Position numbers and translations under genes: made by a program
Assembly (NCBI RefSeq): GCF_011516655.1
Contig: NZ_WOSV01000009.1
Span: 1 to 64,000 of the forward strand
DNA: 64,000 nucleotides
Reading direction: 5' to 3'
Source of the DNA: Acetobacter thailandicus
GTDB taxonomy: Bacteria > Pseudomonadota > Alphaproteobacteria > Acetobacterales > Acetobacteraceae
Shown here: piece after piece, positions 45,769-55,405 of the stretch
Position numbering within the stretch: position 1 is the stretch's first letter
Layout: each line of letters starts with the position of its first letter
The notes under the pieces: generated by a model
Told to the model about the DNA's origin: nothing
Seen by the model: only the letters and a program-made list of their open reading frames with translations
Databases searched by the model: none

Positions 45769-47421
45769 GTGGCTCTGCTAACGCTTATTAATCTGGCCGG
45801 AAGTATCGCGCTGCTGTTATGGGGCGTACATATGGTGCAGACCGGCGTACAGCGAGCCTGCGGTGCACGCCTTAACAGCCTGCTGGCCCGTATGCTGGGC
45901 AATCGCTTTCAGGCATTTCTGACAGGTCTTGGCATAACAGCTATCCTTCAGTCTTCAACCGCAACAGGGCTGATGATTACAGGCCTGGCAGGACGTGGCC
46001 AGCTTGAGCTGGCACCGGCTCTGGCTGTTATGCTGGGTGCCAATGTTGGCACCACACTCATTGTTCAGCTCCTTTCGTTTGATGTCTCCTCCATCGCGCC
46101 GGCATTTGTATTAACCGGAGTCATGCTGTTTCGCCGCAGTCAGGGCGCATGGCGCGATTCAGGCCGTGCTTTTATTGGCCTGGGACTGATCCTGATCTCA
46201 CTGCGACAGTTTCTGGTTCTGCTTGGACCATATACTCATAAAGCAGAGTTTACGGCGGTTCTGGCCTCTATGGGCTCACATGATATTGCCGCTATTCTGC
46301 TGGGAGCTGTCATTACCTGGCTCAGCCATTCTTCTGTTGCCACGGTTATGCTGGTTTCAACCTTTGCAACCAGCAACACCATCACCCCGGAAACAGCTCT
46401 GGCCCTTATTCTGGGTGCCAATATCGGTACCTCCATTAACCCCGTAATGGAAGGGAACCGTACCAGCCCTATTGCCCGCCGTATTTCTATGGGTAACCTG
46501 CTGGTGCGTATCGTCGGGGCATGTATGCTGCTGCCGGTTCTGCCATGGATCAGCACCCTGATTACACGCCTCGAGCCTGATGCCGCCCGCCAGGTAGCCA
46601 ACTTCCATACTCTGTTTAATGTTGGCCTCGCGGTTATTATGCTACCCGCCCTGAAAATATATACCAGATTAATGGAAAAACTCATCCCGGACATTCCGGA
46701 TGACAAAAAACAATCTCCAGGCACTCCACGCTATCTGGATACACTCCTCCTTGATAAGGCGCCTCAGCTGGCCATTGGCAGTGCCGCCCGCGAAGCCATG
46801 CGGCTGTGTGACCTTCTTGTAACCATGCTCGCGACTATGGGCGAAGGTATGAACACGACTGACCCGTCCCGTGCAGCGTCAGCCCGCCCTTTAGGTAACG
46901 CCATTGAAGATCTGGGCGCGTCTATCCGTTCTTATCTGGCCGGGCTCGACCCCGAAACTGCCAGTGAACCGGAAATGGAGGCCGCTGAGGAAATTCTGGC
47001 ATTCTGTAATCAGCTCCTGCATGCTGAAGACATTGTAGAACGCAGCCTTGTGCCTATGGTACAAAAAATGGCGCGCCAGCGTATTTCTTTGCCTCCGTCA
47101 CTTCAGGTGCCCGTGCAGAAAATGATGGATCAGCTCGCACGCAACCTGAATATCTGCGCGACTGTTCTGCTACGACAAAACACTTCGGAGACCAACCCAC
47201 TGGCAGGCCAGAAGGATTTTTTCCGAACACTTGAATCAACAGCAACTGCTGCCTATTTTGAGCGCCTGCGCAAACAACCCGGAGACAGCAATTCATCAGC
47301 TGAATATAACCTGCGGGAGGAAGTGGTGACCTATCAGCTCACCCTTTTACGTGACCTTCGCCGTGTCAATACGCATATTGTTGCCGCAGCGTCTTACTCA
47401 CTCCCTACAGGAGAAGACTGA
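45769..47421 (+). CDS. Na/Pi-cotransporter family protein
   Basis: 550 residues. The membrane half has the inverted repeat typical of the NptA/YjbB group: QSSTATG in the first repeat and LSHSSVATV in the second, plus MLGANVGTT and ILGANIGTSINP. The C-terminal part (about 335-545) is PhoU-like and helical. Likely phosphate transport driven by sodium, or phosphate export as for YjbB. The start is GTG at 45769, 11 bases from an AAGGA Shine-Dalgarno that abuts a 17-bp hairpin. It is followed by cvpA after two bases. Confidence 0.86.
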   Translation: MALLTLINLAGSIALLLWGVHMVQTGVQRACGARLNSLLARMLGNRFQAFLTGLGITAILQSSTATGLMITGLAGRGQLELAPALAVMLGANVGTTLIVQLLSFDVSSIAPAFVLTGVMLFRRSQGAWRDSGRAFIGLGLILISLRQFLVLLGPYTHKAEFTAVLASMGSHDIAAILLGAVITWLSHSSVATVMLVSTFATSNTITPETALALILGANIGTSINPVMEGNRTSPIARRISMGNLLVRIVGACMLLPVLPWISTLITRLEPDAARQVANFHTLFNVGLAVIMLPALKIYTRLMEKLIPDIPDDKKQSPGTPRYLDTLLLDKAPQLAIGSAAREAMRLCDLLVTMLATMGEGMNTTDPSRAASARPLGNAIEDLGASIRSYLAGLDPETASEPEMEAAEEILAFCNQLLHAEDIVERSLVPMVQKMARQRISLPPSLQVPVQKMMDQLARNLNICATVLLRQNTSETNPLAGQKDFFRTLESTATAAYFERLRKQPGDSNSSAEYNLREEVVTYQLTLLRDLRRVNTHIVAAASYSLPTGED

Positions 47422-47423
47422 AC

Positions 47424-47948
47424 GTGGCTGCGATCGATATTATCGCGCTTGTCCTCGTTACTTTATCTGTGCTGCATGGCCTTATACGGGGCTTTGCCAG
47501 GCAGGCACTTGGCATAGGGGGGTGGGTTATCGCTCTGCTACTGGCCTGCCGTTACTATACTAACCTGATTCCCTGGACCCGCTCCTTCATCCACGACCAT
47601 ACTGTGGCAGATATTACCGCCTTTATTTCACTGATGCTCGTGCTGCTTGTCGTGGCTTCATTCGCCTCTTCCCTGATCGTGCGGGTGATTCATCAATCAG
47701 CCCTTCAGGGGCTCGACCACACACTGGGTGCCCTTTTTGGACTTGCGCGCGGGGTCCTTCTGGTTTTATTGCTTTTTGTGTCTGCACAGTGGCTTTTACC
47801 CCCGGAAGATATCCATGATATTGAAAATAAAGGGAAATTTACACCCTATATCCGGATGGGAGTCGCTTACATTCAGCCTTTTATGCCTGATTTTACGACA
47901 AAAGGGGTTGCGCCAGATCGCACAGCAGGTCATGACGCCACCTTATAG
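47424..47948 (+). CDS. cvpA: CvpA family membrane protein
   Basis: 174 residues with four hydrophobic segments (about 5-25, 28-48, 62-88, 100-122). The family opening DIIALVLVTLSVLHGLIRGFARQALGIGGW is clear. CvpA is named from colicin V production and is frequently encoded just before purF, as here (45 bp). Its molecular function is still unclear; roles in envelope stress and bile tolerance have been reported for enteric homologues. The start is GTG. Confidence 0.9.
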   Translation: MAAIDIIALVLVTLSVLHGLIRGFARQALGIGGWVIALLLACRYYTNLIPWTRSFIHDHTVADITAFISLMLVLLVVASFASSLIVRVIHQSALQGLDHTLGALFGLARGVLLVLLLFVSAQWLLPPEDIHDIENKGKFTPYIRMGVAYIQPFMPDFTTKGVAPDRTAGHDATL

Positions 47949-47993
47949 CTCATTTGGCACTTTTTCGGCTTTCTGCGGAGACCCTTCTTACTC

Positions 47994-49469
47994 ATGAATG
48001 CCCCCGGTTCCTTACCCCCCGTACCATCAGCACATGATGATGATCATCTGCACGAAGAATGTGCTGTTTTTGGCATCTGGAACGCCAGAAATGCTGCCGC
48101 TCTGACTACTCTTGGCCTGCATGCTCTCCAGCACCGTGGCCAGGAAGCAGCTGGTATCGTCTCATGCGATGACAACTCTGAATTCTACTCCCACCGCGGA
48201 CTGGGACTCGTCAGCGACGTTTTCAGTGACCCGCGCGTTATGGCAACACTTAAAGGCAACCGTGCCATCGGGCACAACCGCTACGCCACAACAGGCGCAA
48301 CACTGCTACGCAATGTGCAGCCCTTATTTGCTGAGTTCGCCTTTGGTGGCCTGGCTGTTGCCCACAATGGCAACCTGACAAACTCAGAAACACTGCGTAA
48401 AGAACTGATCCTGCGCGGATGCCTCTTTCAGTCCACCATGGATACAGAGGTCTTTGTTCATCTGATCGCGACCTCTCTCTATGCAACTGTTGAAGACCGC
48501 CTGATTGACGCTCTAAAACGTGTTACCGGTGCTTACTCACTGGTTGTTCTGTCAGGTGATGCCCTGATCGGTGCCCGCGACCCTATGGGCGTTCGCCCGC
48601 TGGTTCTGGGGCGCCTGAGCGGTACAGATGGTGATGGCGACAGCTGGGTTCTGGCATCTGAAACCTGTGGTCTTGATATTATCGGCGCAGAGTTCGTCAG
48701 AGATATCGAACCAGGCGAGCTTGTCATTATTGATAATGATGGCGTGCGCTCTCTGCGCCCGTTTGGTCAGACCAAACCCCATTTTTGTATCTTTGAATAT
48801 ATCTACTTTGCACGTCCCGATTCTGTCCTTGAGGGGTTGCCGGTTTATGCGGTCAGAAAGCAGATCGGTCAGGAACTTGCCCGCGAAAGTGGCGTTGAGG
48901 CAGATATCGTTGTGCCTGTACCGGATTCAGGTGTGCCTTCTGCCATGGGGTATGCTGAAGCCAGCGGCATTCCTTTCGAGCTGGGTATTATCCGCAATCA
49001 CTATGTTGGCCGTACCTTCATTGAACCCACTGACCAGATCAGAAACCTGGGCGTTAAAATGAAGCATTCGACAAACCGCCCTGCTCTGAATGGTAAGCGC
49101 GTTATTCTGGTCGATGATTCAATTGTACGCGGCACAACCTCACGTAAAATCGTCGACATGGTACGGGCTGCCGGCGCGAAAGAAGTGCACATGCGCATTT
49201 CCTCTCCGCCAACTCAGCACTCCTGCTTTTATGGTATCGATACCCCTGAGCGCAGCCAGCTGCTCGCCGCACAGCACGACCTGAAGAAAATGGCTGAACT
49301 GATTGGCGTTGACAGCCTTGCCTTTATCTCTCAGGACGGCCTCTACCGTGCTATGGGCTATGAAAGCCGTGAATCCTGCCGCGATCGTTATTGCGATGCG
49401 TGCTTTACCGGTGACTACCCTATTCCGCTCATTGACCATGATAAAGAATTTGGTACAGGCACTGCCTGA
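47994..49469 (+). CDS. purF: amidophosphoribosyltransferase
   Basis: 491 residues. First committed step of purine synthesis: PRPP plus glutamine to phosphoribosylamine. A 22-residue propeptide precedes the catalytic C23 of the glutaminase domain (EECAVFGIW). The PRPP loop is VILVDDSIVRGTTS. Cysteines in THSCFYGID-like context (TQHSCFYGID) and CRDRYCDAC match the B. subtilis type, which carries a 4Fe-4S cluster and is processed at the propeptide. Follows cvpA and ends at a strong terminator. Confidence 0.95.
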   Translation: MNAPGSLPPVPSAHDDDHLHEECAVFGIWNARNAAALTTLGLHALQHRGQEAAGIVSCDDNSEFYSHRGLGLVSDVFSDPRVMATLKGNRAIGHNRYATTGATLLRNVQPLFAEFAFGGLAVAHNGNLTNSETLRKELILRGCLFQSTMDTEVFVHLIATSLYATVEDRLIDALKRVTGAYSLVVLSGDALIGARDPMGVRPLVLGRLSGTDGDGDSWVLASETCGLDIIGAEFVRDIEPGELVIIDNDGVRSLRPFGQTKPHFCIFEYIYFARPDSVLEGLPVYAVRKQIGQELARESGVEADIVVPVPDSGVPSAMGYAEASGIPFELGIIRNHYVGRTFIEPTDQIRNLGVKMKHSTNRPALNGKRVILVDDSIVRGTTSRKIVDMVRAAGAKEVHMRISSPPTQHSCFYGIDTPERSQLLAAQHDLKKMAELIGVDSLAFISQDGLYRAMGYESRESCRDRYCDACFTGDYPIPLIDHDKEFGTGTA

Positions 49470-49482
49470 GGCAAAGCCAGAC

Positions 49483-49518
49483 AAAAAAAGGAGCTTCCGT
49501 AAGGAAGCTCCTTTTTTT
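49483..49518. terminator. bidirectional intrinsic terminator after purF
   Basis: AGGAGCTTCC-gtaa-GGAAGCTCCT, a perfect 10-bp stem, with A7 on the left and T7 on the right. It serves purF (plus) and the pqi operon (minus). Confidence 0.92.
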
Positions 49519-49541
49519 ATAACCAGCCTAAAGCTTTTTAT

Positions 49542-50201
49542 TTACTGAGACGTAACCTGCCGGGAGGCCTGATCTGCCTGCAACATTCTCAGCTGAGTTG
49601 CCGCTGTATCAGATAACTGCCCCAGCAGCAGACTCATATCCTGAATCAAAGCAGCTGAAGAAGACGGAGCCTTCCCCTCAAGAGTCAGACGCTGCATATA
49701 AAAAGGCTGATTTGTATCAATTGCACGCACTGACAAAATCGCTTCAAGCTGCGTACGACCTGACGGCCCCCGACTGAAGTGAGTGACCGAAAGCTCGACA
49801 TAAGCATCCGGCTGCGTTGAAACAGCATCATTCTCAGCAAAAACAGCCGAGCCGGGCAAACGCTGTGCAATATCACCTGCCAGAGCATGACTTATCTGAG
49901 CAGAGAGAGAGTCACTCCAGGCATCATTCTGAGAAAGTGTCAGTCGATAACCTGAATCAGCCGTTACAATACGATCCCGATCCAGGCCAGAGGCAATGGT
50001 AGGAAGCCGCACTTCGACATAACGCGGACCACCTGATAAGGGCTGCCCGGGTGTAACGGCAAGCGTATAAAATGCCGGATTGGCACCTGAAGAGCAGGCT
50101 GTAAGTGATGTTGCCATAACACTCAGCGCTGCAAAACCAGATAAAAAAGAACGGCGCCCAGAAAAAGAACGGGCAGACCGAAGAGCAAAAAGCATTTTCA
50201 T
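49542..50201 (-). CDS. pqiC: PqiC-family lipoprotein
   Basis: 219 residues. Lipoprotein signal with lipobox SLTAC (C36) preceded by an Arg-rich N-terminus. The ABC_trans_aux/PqiC pattern NPAFYTLAV, VEVRLPTIASGLDRDRIVTAD, DAWSDSLSAQISHALAGDIAQRLP follows. PqiC is an outer membrane lipoprotein that joins the PqiB tunnel in lipid transport between membranes. It is three bases downstream of pqiB. Last gene of pqiABC and ends at the bidirectional terminator. Confidence 0.88.
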   Translation of the reverse strand: MKMLFALRSARSFSGRRSFLSGFAALSVMATSLTACSSGANPAFYTLAVTPGQPLSGGPRYVEVRLPTIASGLDRDRIVTADSGYRLTLSQNDAWSDSLSAQISHALAGDIAQRLPGSAVFAENDAVSTQPDAYVELSVTHFSRGPSGRTQLEAILSVRAIDTNQPFYMQRLTLEGKAPSSSAALIQDMSLLLGQLSDTAATQLRMLQADQASRQVTSQ

Positions 50202-50204
50202 GGC

Positions 50205-51908
50205 TTAACGTCCTGATATCAGCGCAGAAGGATGATTTGTCAGAAAATCAGCCAGGAAACGCATAGAACGGGCGGTCTGACTCAACTGAAGAATCATGGT
50301 TTGCATATTACGATAGAAGTCTGTGTTCTTACCATAACTGCCCATAAGCTTGTTGGCATTCGCGATTGTCTGCTCAAGCTGCTTCGTCATGGCAGGCAGG
50401 CTTTGCATCAGTGGTGCAGTACCTTTACGCAGTTCGGTGCTCATGACCTGCAGATTCTGTAATGACGCTCTCAGACTGGTCAGGCTTTGACGCACATCCG
50501 GGCTGACCAGTGTCTGATCAGCATGAGCCAGAAGATTGCTTGCGTTCACACCAAGCTGCTCAAACGGTACACCAGCAAGACGTGCTGCCACTGTGGAGAG
50601 AGATTCCATAATGCCATTCATACCACCAGGCTGGCCAGGAATAACGAGGGTCGTGCCGTCCATCTCCACCTGAGCAGGCTGAGCATTTTTAACGAAATTG
50701 AGCGAGATCATACTTTCGCCAGTAAGAAAACTCACACTGTCAACAGAAGCACGCAGCCCGTGCTGAACCAGAGTTCTGAAAATATCTGTTAATGCACCAT
50801 GCTTAAGCTTATTAGCGTCAAGAACACGCTCCGGCTGAATCTGCATACCAACACGAACGCGAGGCTGATCAGTCTTCGCATTCATCTCAAATTTCACGCT
50901 GGTCACATTACCTATCTGCAGGCCGAACATGCTCACTTTGCTGCCAACAGTCAGACCCTGCACTGAAGATGTCAGGTAAGTCACAAGCGGCACACGCTCA
51001 TGATAACCGGCTGTTTCAGCATCTTCCCTGCTCTCATACAGCTTAAACAACGTATTCTCAGGCGCGTCGTACTGCGTCACGGTGTCATATTTAAGCGGCA
51101 GGCCAAAAGCGACCCCCCCTGAGAACAACGCCTGCAACGACTGCAACTGCACCTTGAGACCACCAGCACCAAAACCAACAGTGACACCCGACACGTTCCA
51201 GAAACGCGTGTCTGTGTGCAGATATCTGTCATAAGGCTGACGAATAAACAGCTCAATAAGTACTGGCCCAATCCCGCCAGGAGGCATGGTGTAACCCAGC
51301 ACCTCACCAACAACCATATCACGGAAGAAAACCGGTGCTCCCGTACCAATAGACCCGATTGAAGAGGCAAGCAGATAATATGTCTGACCTGGCTGGTCAG
51401 AGGTTATACCTGGCGGTGATTCGAGGCCGCGAAAATGAGTAACATGCCATAGATCTTTCTCACCTGGCGTTACCAGCCCCGGGTCGAACGCGATATAGGC
51501 ACCTGATAAAAGGGTCTCAAGACCTGTAATACTGGCCCCGTTAATACGCGGACGAACCACCCAGAACCTGGCGCGGTTTGTCAGCATATAGCTTGTGCCT
51601 GCATTCATACGAATACGAACCTCAACATGGCTCATATCATCGACAAGCATAATTTTCTCGACAGTACCGAGCACAACTGACTTATTTTTAACCTGCGTCT
51701 GACCACTGGTCAGACCATCAGCAGTGTCAAAAATCACCGTCACTTCGGGCCCGTTATTGGCAAAACTACGCCAGACCAGAAAACCTGCAATGAAAATAGA
51801 GAGAACAGGAATGATCCAGATAATTGAAAACCGGATACGACGCAGGGCAGAATCAGGCATAGCATCATCCTGATCCGGTGAGTTGTTATGTGTATTCTGC
51901 TTATTCAC
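50205..51908 (-). CDS. pqiB: PqiB, multi-MCE-domain protein
   Basis: 567 residues: one N-terminal membrane helix (about 28-48) and three MCE domains (starting near PEVTVIFDTADGLTSGQTQVKNKSV, near PGQTYYLLASSIGSIGTGAPVFFRD, and near RVPLVTYLTSSVQGLTVGSKVSM), then a helical C-terminus. PqiB hexamers stack MCE rings into a periplasm-spanning tube. The start is GTG at 51906-51908, overlapping the pqiA stop (GTGA), so the two are translationally coupled. Confidence 0.92.
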   Translation of the reverse strand: MNKQNTHNNSPDQDDAMPDSALRRIRFSIIWIIPVLSIFIAGFLVWRSFANNGPEVTVIFDTADGLTSGQTQVKNKSVVLGTVEKIMLVDDMSHVEVRIRMNAGTSYMLTNRARFWVVRPRINGASITGLETLLSGAYIAFDPGLVTPGEKDLWHVTHFRGLESPPGITSDQPGQTYYLLASSIGSIGTGAPVFFRDMVVGEVLGYTMPPGGIGPVLIELFIRQPYDRYLHTDTRFWNVSGVTVGFGAGGLKVQLQSLQALFSGGVAFGLPLKYDTVTQYDAPENTLFKLYESREDAETAGYHERVPLVTYLTSSVQGLTVGSKVSMFGLQIGNVTSVKFEMNAKTDQPRVRVGMQIQPERVLDANKLKHGALTDIFRTLVQHGLRASVDSVSFLTGESMISLNFVKNAQPAQVEMDGTTLVIPGQPGGMNGIMESLSTVAARLAGVPFEQLGVNASNLLAHADQTLVSPDVRQSLTSLRASLQNLQVMSTELRKGTAPLMQSLPAMTKQLEQTIANANKLMGSYGKNTDFYRNMQTMILQLSQTARSMRFLADFLTNHPSALISGR

Positions 51909-53386
51909 GCCTCGTCGGGCTCCATATTAGCTGAATAAAATTTCTCATCGCGAACCATAAGCGCCTTCTGAGAAGGCTGAAGTACACGCGAACTCCGGTC
52001 ACCTTTGTTTTTTTGAGCAGCATCCCACATCAGGCGCGGATCAAAAGTATGGGCCGCAAAAATTGTCAGCACAACAACTGCGGCAAAACACACCATGCCA
52101 CCATCCGCCGAGATGCTGGCAAGGTGACTAAACCTGACAACAGCAACGAGGATAGAGACCATAAAAACATCAATCATAGACCAGCGGCCAACAACATCGA
52201 TAACTCTGAAGAGCTTTGACCTCAGAACCAGCCCTTTGGCTGAATGACGATATATTGTCACAACCATAACGGAAAGCCCAACCACTTTAAGCACCGGCAC
52301 AGTAACGCTGGCAAATAACACCAGGATGGAAAGGGGTATCATATCACTCTGCCAGAGCTCTATTGCGCCCTGAATGATTGTATGACCCGAACCATTACCC
52401 AGACTGATCACTGTCATGACCGGATAAATATTTGCTGGCAAATAAAAAACAATCGCTGAAATCAGCAATGCTGTTGTGCGATGCAGACTGTTGGCCTTTC
52501 TTTGCCTGACCACATGCGAACATCGCGGGCAATGCCCTTCAGGATTGCTCGGATGTACATCGTGATCAAAAGCAAGGACCAGACCACAACTCAGACAGGA
52601 AACTCTGCGGGAAAAAGGATGCGTCTCGACTGAACACTGGTCAGCAGTAATCGTTTCAACAGGAACGCGGCTCCCGTTCATCATATGCATAAAAGAGTCA
52701 ATTTTACGCTTACGCCATATCATTTCCATATCAAGCGTTGCATCTGTGGCTGCCATAGACACCATCAGAGCAGCAACCAGGTAAAGCGCCGGACCCACTT
52801 CAACAAAGGCCAGATCAACAAGCTTAGTGTAAGCAACAAATACACCAAGAATATAAACCTCAACCATCGACCATGGGCGTAAGATTTCATACCATTTCAG
52901 GAGGTATGGCACCCATGATGGCAGCTGAGGGCGCAGGGCTGTTGTCAGAATGAGCCCCATCAGGGCAATCACCACGCCAGGAGCCAGCACCGTTACCAGA
53001 CCGACCAGAATACCGGCCTCGCCCCAGCCTTCATGTAAAAGCTCTATAGGGCCTGTAACCATATCTACAGTTCTCTGACGGCCATACAGGTCAAGCGTCA
53101 TAAGCGTAGAAAATAACATCGCAATATAAAGAGCAGCAGAACTAATGCAAAAAGCCAGAGGTGTCGCGATCGGAGCAGTCCTGTTACGGCGATCAAGTAA
53201 CTGGTTGCAGCGCGAACAACGGGCCTGTGTCCCTTCTTTAAGCTCTGGCAGCTTCTGATGCAGGCCGCAGCAGGGACACTCCATCACGTCCTGCACTACG
53301 TAAACCCGGCGCGACGTATCAACCGGTCCGGCCTGCTGGTACGCAGCCACATCCCGCTGCAAAGTCTGAAAAAGAGACATTTTCAT
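51905..53386 (-). CDS. pqiA: PqiA, paraquat-inducible membrane protein
   Basis: 493 residues in two PqiA repeats. Each repeat opens with a zinc-ribbon-like pair: CPCCG...CSRC near residues 37-60 and CLSCG...CPRC near 260-290, followed by membrane helices (about eight in all). Inner membrane partner of PqiB; thought to deliver lipids to the MCE tube. Two ATGs (53386 and 53380) are possible and neither has a clear Shine-Dalgarno. First gene of pqiABC. Confidence 0.9.
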   Translation of the reverse strand: MKMSLFQTLQRDVAAYQQAGPVDTSRRVYVVQDVMECPCCGLHQKLPELKEGTQARCSRCNQLLDRRNRTAPIATPLAFCISSAALYIAMLFSTLMTLDLYGRQRTVDMVTGPIELLHEGWGEAGILVGLVTVLAPGVVIALMGLILTTALRPQLPSWVPYLLKWYEILRPWSMVEVYILGVFVAYTKLVDLAFVEVGPALYLVAALMVSMAATDATLDMEMIWRKRKIDSFMHMMNGSRVPVETITADQCSVETHPFSRRVSCLSCGLVLAFDHDVHPSNPEGHCPRCSHVVRQRKANSLHRTTALLISAIVFYLPANIYPVMTVISLGNGSGHTIIQGAIELWQSDMIPLSILVLFASVTVPVLKVVGLSVMVVTIYRHSAKGLVLRSKLFRVIDVVGRWSMIDVFMVSILVAVVRFSHLASISADGGMVCFAAVVVLTIFAAHTFDPRLMWDAAQKNKGDRSSRVLQPSQKALMVRDEKFYSANMEPDEA

Positions 53387-53504
53387 GATTACGAGACTTT
53401 AACGCAAAAAAAATTCTGACGTAACAGAATAAATGAATAACGCTTCATCTTTTAACCTGGCCCTTTTTGTACAGAGTTTTTTCTGCAGTCGTGCTCATTC
53501 CTGG

Positions 53505-53533
53505 TTGCGTTTCCTATATGAGCATGATAGTCA
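53505..53533 (+). promoter_or_regulatory. candidate promoter of tRNA-Thr
   Basis: TTGCGT (53505-53510), 17-base spacer and TAGTCA (53528-53533), about 20 bp before the tRNA. Same TTGNNN-17-TAG form as the tRNA-Lys and atp candidates. Confidence 0.45.
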
Positions 53534-53552
53534 GCGGTCGAAAATAAGTTAT

Positions 53553-53628
53553 GCCCGCTTAGCTCAGTTGGTAGAGCACGTCATTCGTAATGATGGGGCC
53601 GGTGGTTCGAATCCGCCAGCGGGCACCA
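53553..53628 (+). tRNA. tRNA-Thr (anticodon CGU)
   Basis: Cloverleaf: acceptor GCCCGCT/AGCGGGC, D-arm TAGCTCAGTTGGTAGAGCA, anticodon stem CGTCA/TGATG with loop TTCGTAA (CGU), T-arm GGTGGTTCGAATCCGCC, encoded CCA at 53626-53628. Confidence 0.97.
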
Positions 53629-53671
53629 TTTTCACTCCCTGATAAAATTACTAATAACCAGAGTTTAGCGC

Positions 53672-55405
53672 TCAGTTGCTCTGTTGTGCCAGAAAATACA
53701 GACTAATCGCAAGATGGTGGCCATTCGAATAATTCAACCCTGTTACCATCCCGCGTGACAGCAGGTCCGCCTTATCATCACCAAGAGCTGTTACAAAAGC
53801 CTCACGATCTCTCTGCGCAACAAGCGCAACCGTACAGGCTTTATCATTATGCATCAGGCGTGCTGCGGCCTGTGCACCAAGCAGCTTCACCTTCCCTCCC
53901 AGCAAAAATACAAGACTGGGCTCAGAAAAAGAAACTGAAATCACCTGTGTTTTATCACCGCAAGGACGGTACGTTTCAGCAAGAGCTGCGAGGCGGGGTG
54001 CCAGCCATATACTGTGCAACTTTGGCACAACAACCGTAAACAAACCGGCATAAAGCAGCAGTGCGCAGGTCGCACTGGTCACAAAAGCCTTAATAAGCTC
54101 AGAGCGTACCAGCATAACTGCTGAAATAATAACCAGAGGACCACACCCTCCTGCCAGAATGAATGCTGGCAGCGAGAGCTGCCCCTCCAGACGCCACAGA
54201 AGAACCGGACCGGCGACCGACAAAGCAAGCCCTGTTATCGTCCATAATCCGCCATACACACAAAGAGCAACACGAGCCCAGAGTGCTTTTGGCCAGTTTC
54301 TCCAGACCGGGTCACCCTGTGCCAGAGCTCCGGCCGTGAGAACAGCAAGTGCCGGATAGGTCGGCAAAACATAATGGGGGAGTTTGGTTGCAATAGCTTC
54401 AAACACAAGCCAGTGGGGAATGATCCAGCATAAAAGATAGCGGACTGCCGGGGTTAAACGGTTACGCCACACCACAGGTAACGCTGCGACCACAAAAAAC
54501 GACCCTGGCCAGAACGCCAGCAAAAACACAAGAAGATGATAACCTGGAGGTAAACCATGAGCCTGCTGCCCTGAAGCAACCTTACCCAGGAAATTCGTAC
54601 CAACTGCATTACTAAAAAATGCACCGTGGCTCACTACGCCAATAGCAACACACCATGGCAAAACAATAACCAGTGAAACTATCCAGCCCCAGCCGGGTCG
54701 CAATCTACGCCAGATATCAGCCTTACGCTCTGTCAGACAAAAAGCTGCAACCGTACCAAGTGTAGGAATGAGAATGACAGGACCTTTGAGCATCAGCCCA
54801 AGACCTGCCGCCCCCCAGAATAACAGAGCAGTTTTAATGGGTGTAACACGCCTGGCCTCGCGATCAAGCAAAACCCGTACAAGGGCAACCTGCGCCAGCA
54901 TAACAGAAAATAAGAGCGTGGAATCTATGGTCCCCATACGACTTTCAGCCGTAACGAGCACCGAAGCCATGAGCATAGCAGCTGCAAAAAAACCAGCTGA
55001 AGCGCCAAAAAGCACCGAAGCCATCCAGGCTGTTATCGCCACTGATGCAGACATGGCAAGCAGAGAGGGGACACGATACGCCCACACAGCACGGTCGTGC
55101 AGTGTACCACTCAGAGCAACTGAAGCCGCCTCGAGCCAGTAAATACCAGCCGGCTGAAGATATCGCGGCTTATCCTGAAAGCGCACATCAACAAAGTTGC
55201 CACTTTCGAGCATCTGCGCTGTGGCCTCCATATATCGTGGTTCATCACGATCAAACGGAGGCGTCGAGGCACGCCCGGGCAAAAATACCAGGAATGCAAA
55301 AATACCAATAAAAACAAGAGACCAGATAGACAGCCGGGACTTACCCTGGAAATGTCTCAACATTCCCGAACCGATTTTGGCAGTCTGGTGCGGTTGCGCA
55401 GCCAC
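53672..55405 (-). CDS. ArnT-like family 39 glycosyltransferase
   Basis: 577 residues, about twelve membrane helices. The first periplasmic loop has DRDEPRYMEA, matching the acidic catalytic motif of PMT/ArnT enzymes, and LQPAGIYWLEA and SRMGTIDSTLLF follow. It should move a sugar from undecaprenyl phosphate to lipid A or another envelope acceptor. The GTG at 55405 has GGGG upstream, while an ATG at 55363 would start 14 residues later; both overlap the end of the GT2 gene. Works with that GT2, which would make the polyprenyl-phosphate sugar donor. Confidence 0.87.
   Translation of the reverse strand: MAAQPHQTAKIGSGMLRHFQGKSRLSIWSLVFIGIFAFLVFLPGRASTPPFDRDEPRYMEATAQMLESGNFVDVRFQDKPRYLQPAGIYWLEAASVALSGTLHDRAVWAYRVPSLLAMSASVAITAWMASVLFGASAGFFAAAMLMASVLVTAESRMGTIDSTLLFSVMLAQVALVRVLLDREARRVTPIKTALLFWGAAGLGLMLKGPVILIPTLGTVAAFCLTERKADIWRRLRPGWGWIVSLVIVLPWCVAIGVVSHGAFFSNAVGTNFLGKVASGQQAHGLPPGYHLLVFLLAFWPGSFFVVAALPVVWRNRLTPAVRYLLCWIIPHWLVFEAIATKLPHYVLPTYPALAVLTAGALAQGDPVWRNWPKALWARVALCVYGGLWTITGLALSVAGPVLLWRLEGQLSLPAFILAGGCGPLVIISAVMLVRSELIKAFVTSATCALLLYAGLFTVVVPKLHSIWLAPRLAALAETYRPCGDKTQVISVSFSEPSLVFLLGGKVKLLGAQAAARLMHNDKACTVALVAQRDREAFVTALGDDKADLLSRGMVTGLNYSNGHHLAISLYFLAQQSN

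Noticed and set aside
53433-53642. 69-codon plus-strand open frame
   Set aside because: It runs through the tRNA-Thr gene, so it cannot be a real protein gene.
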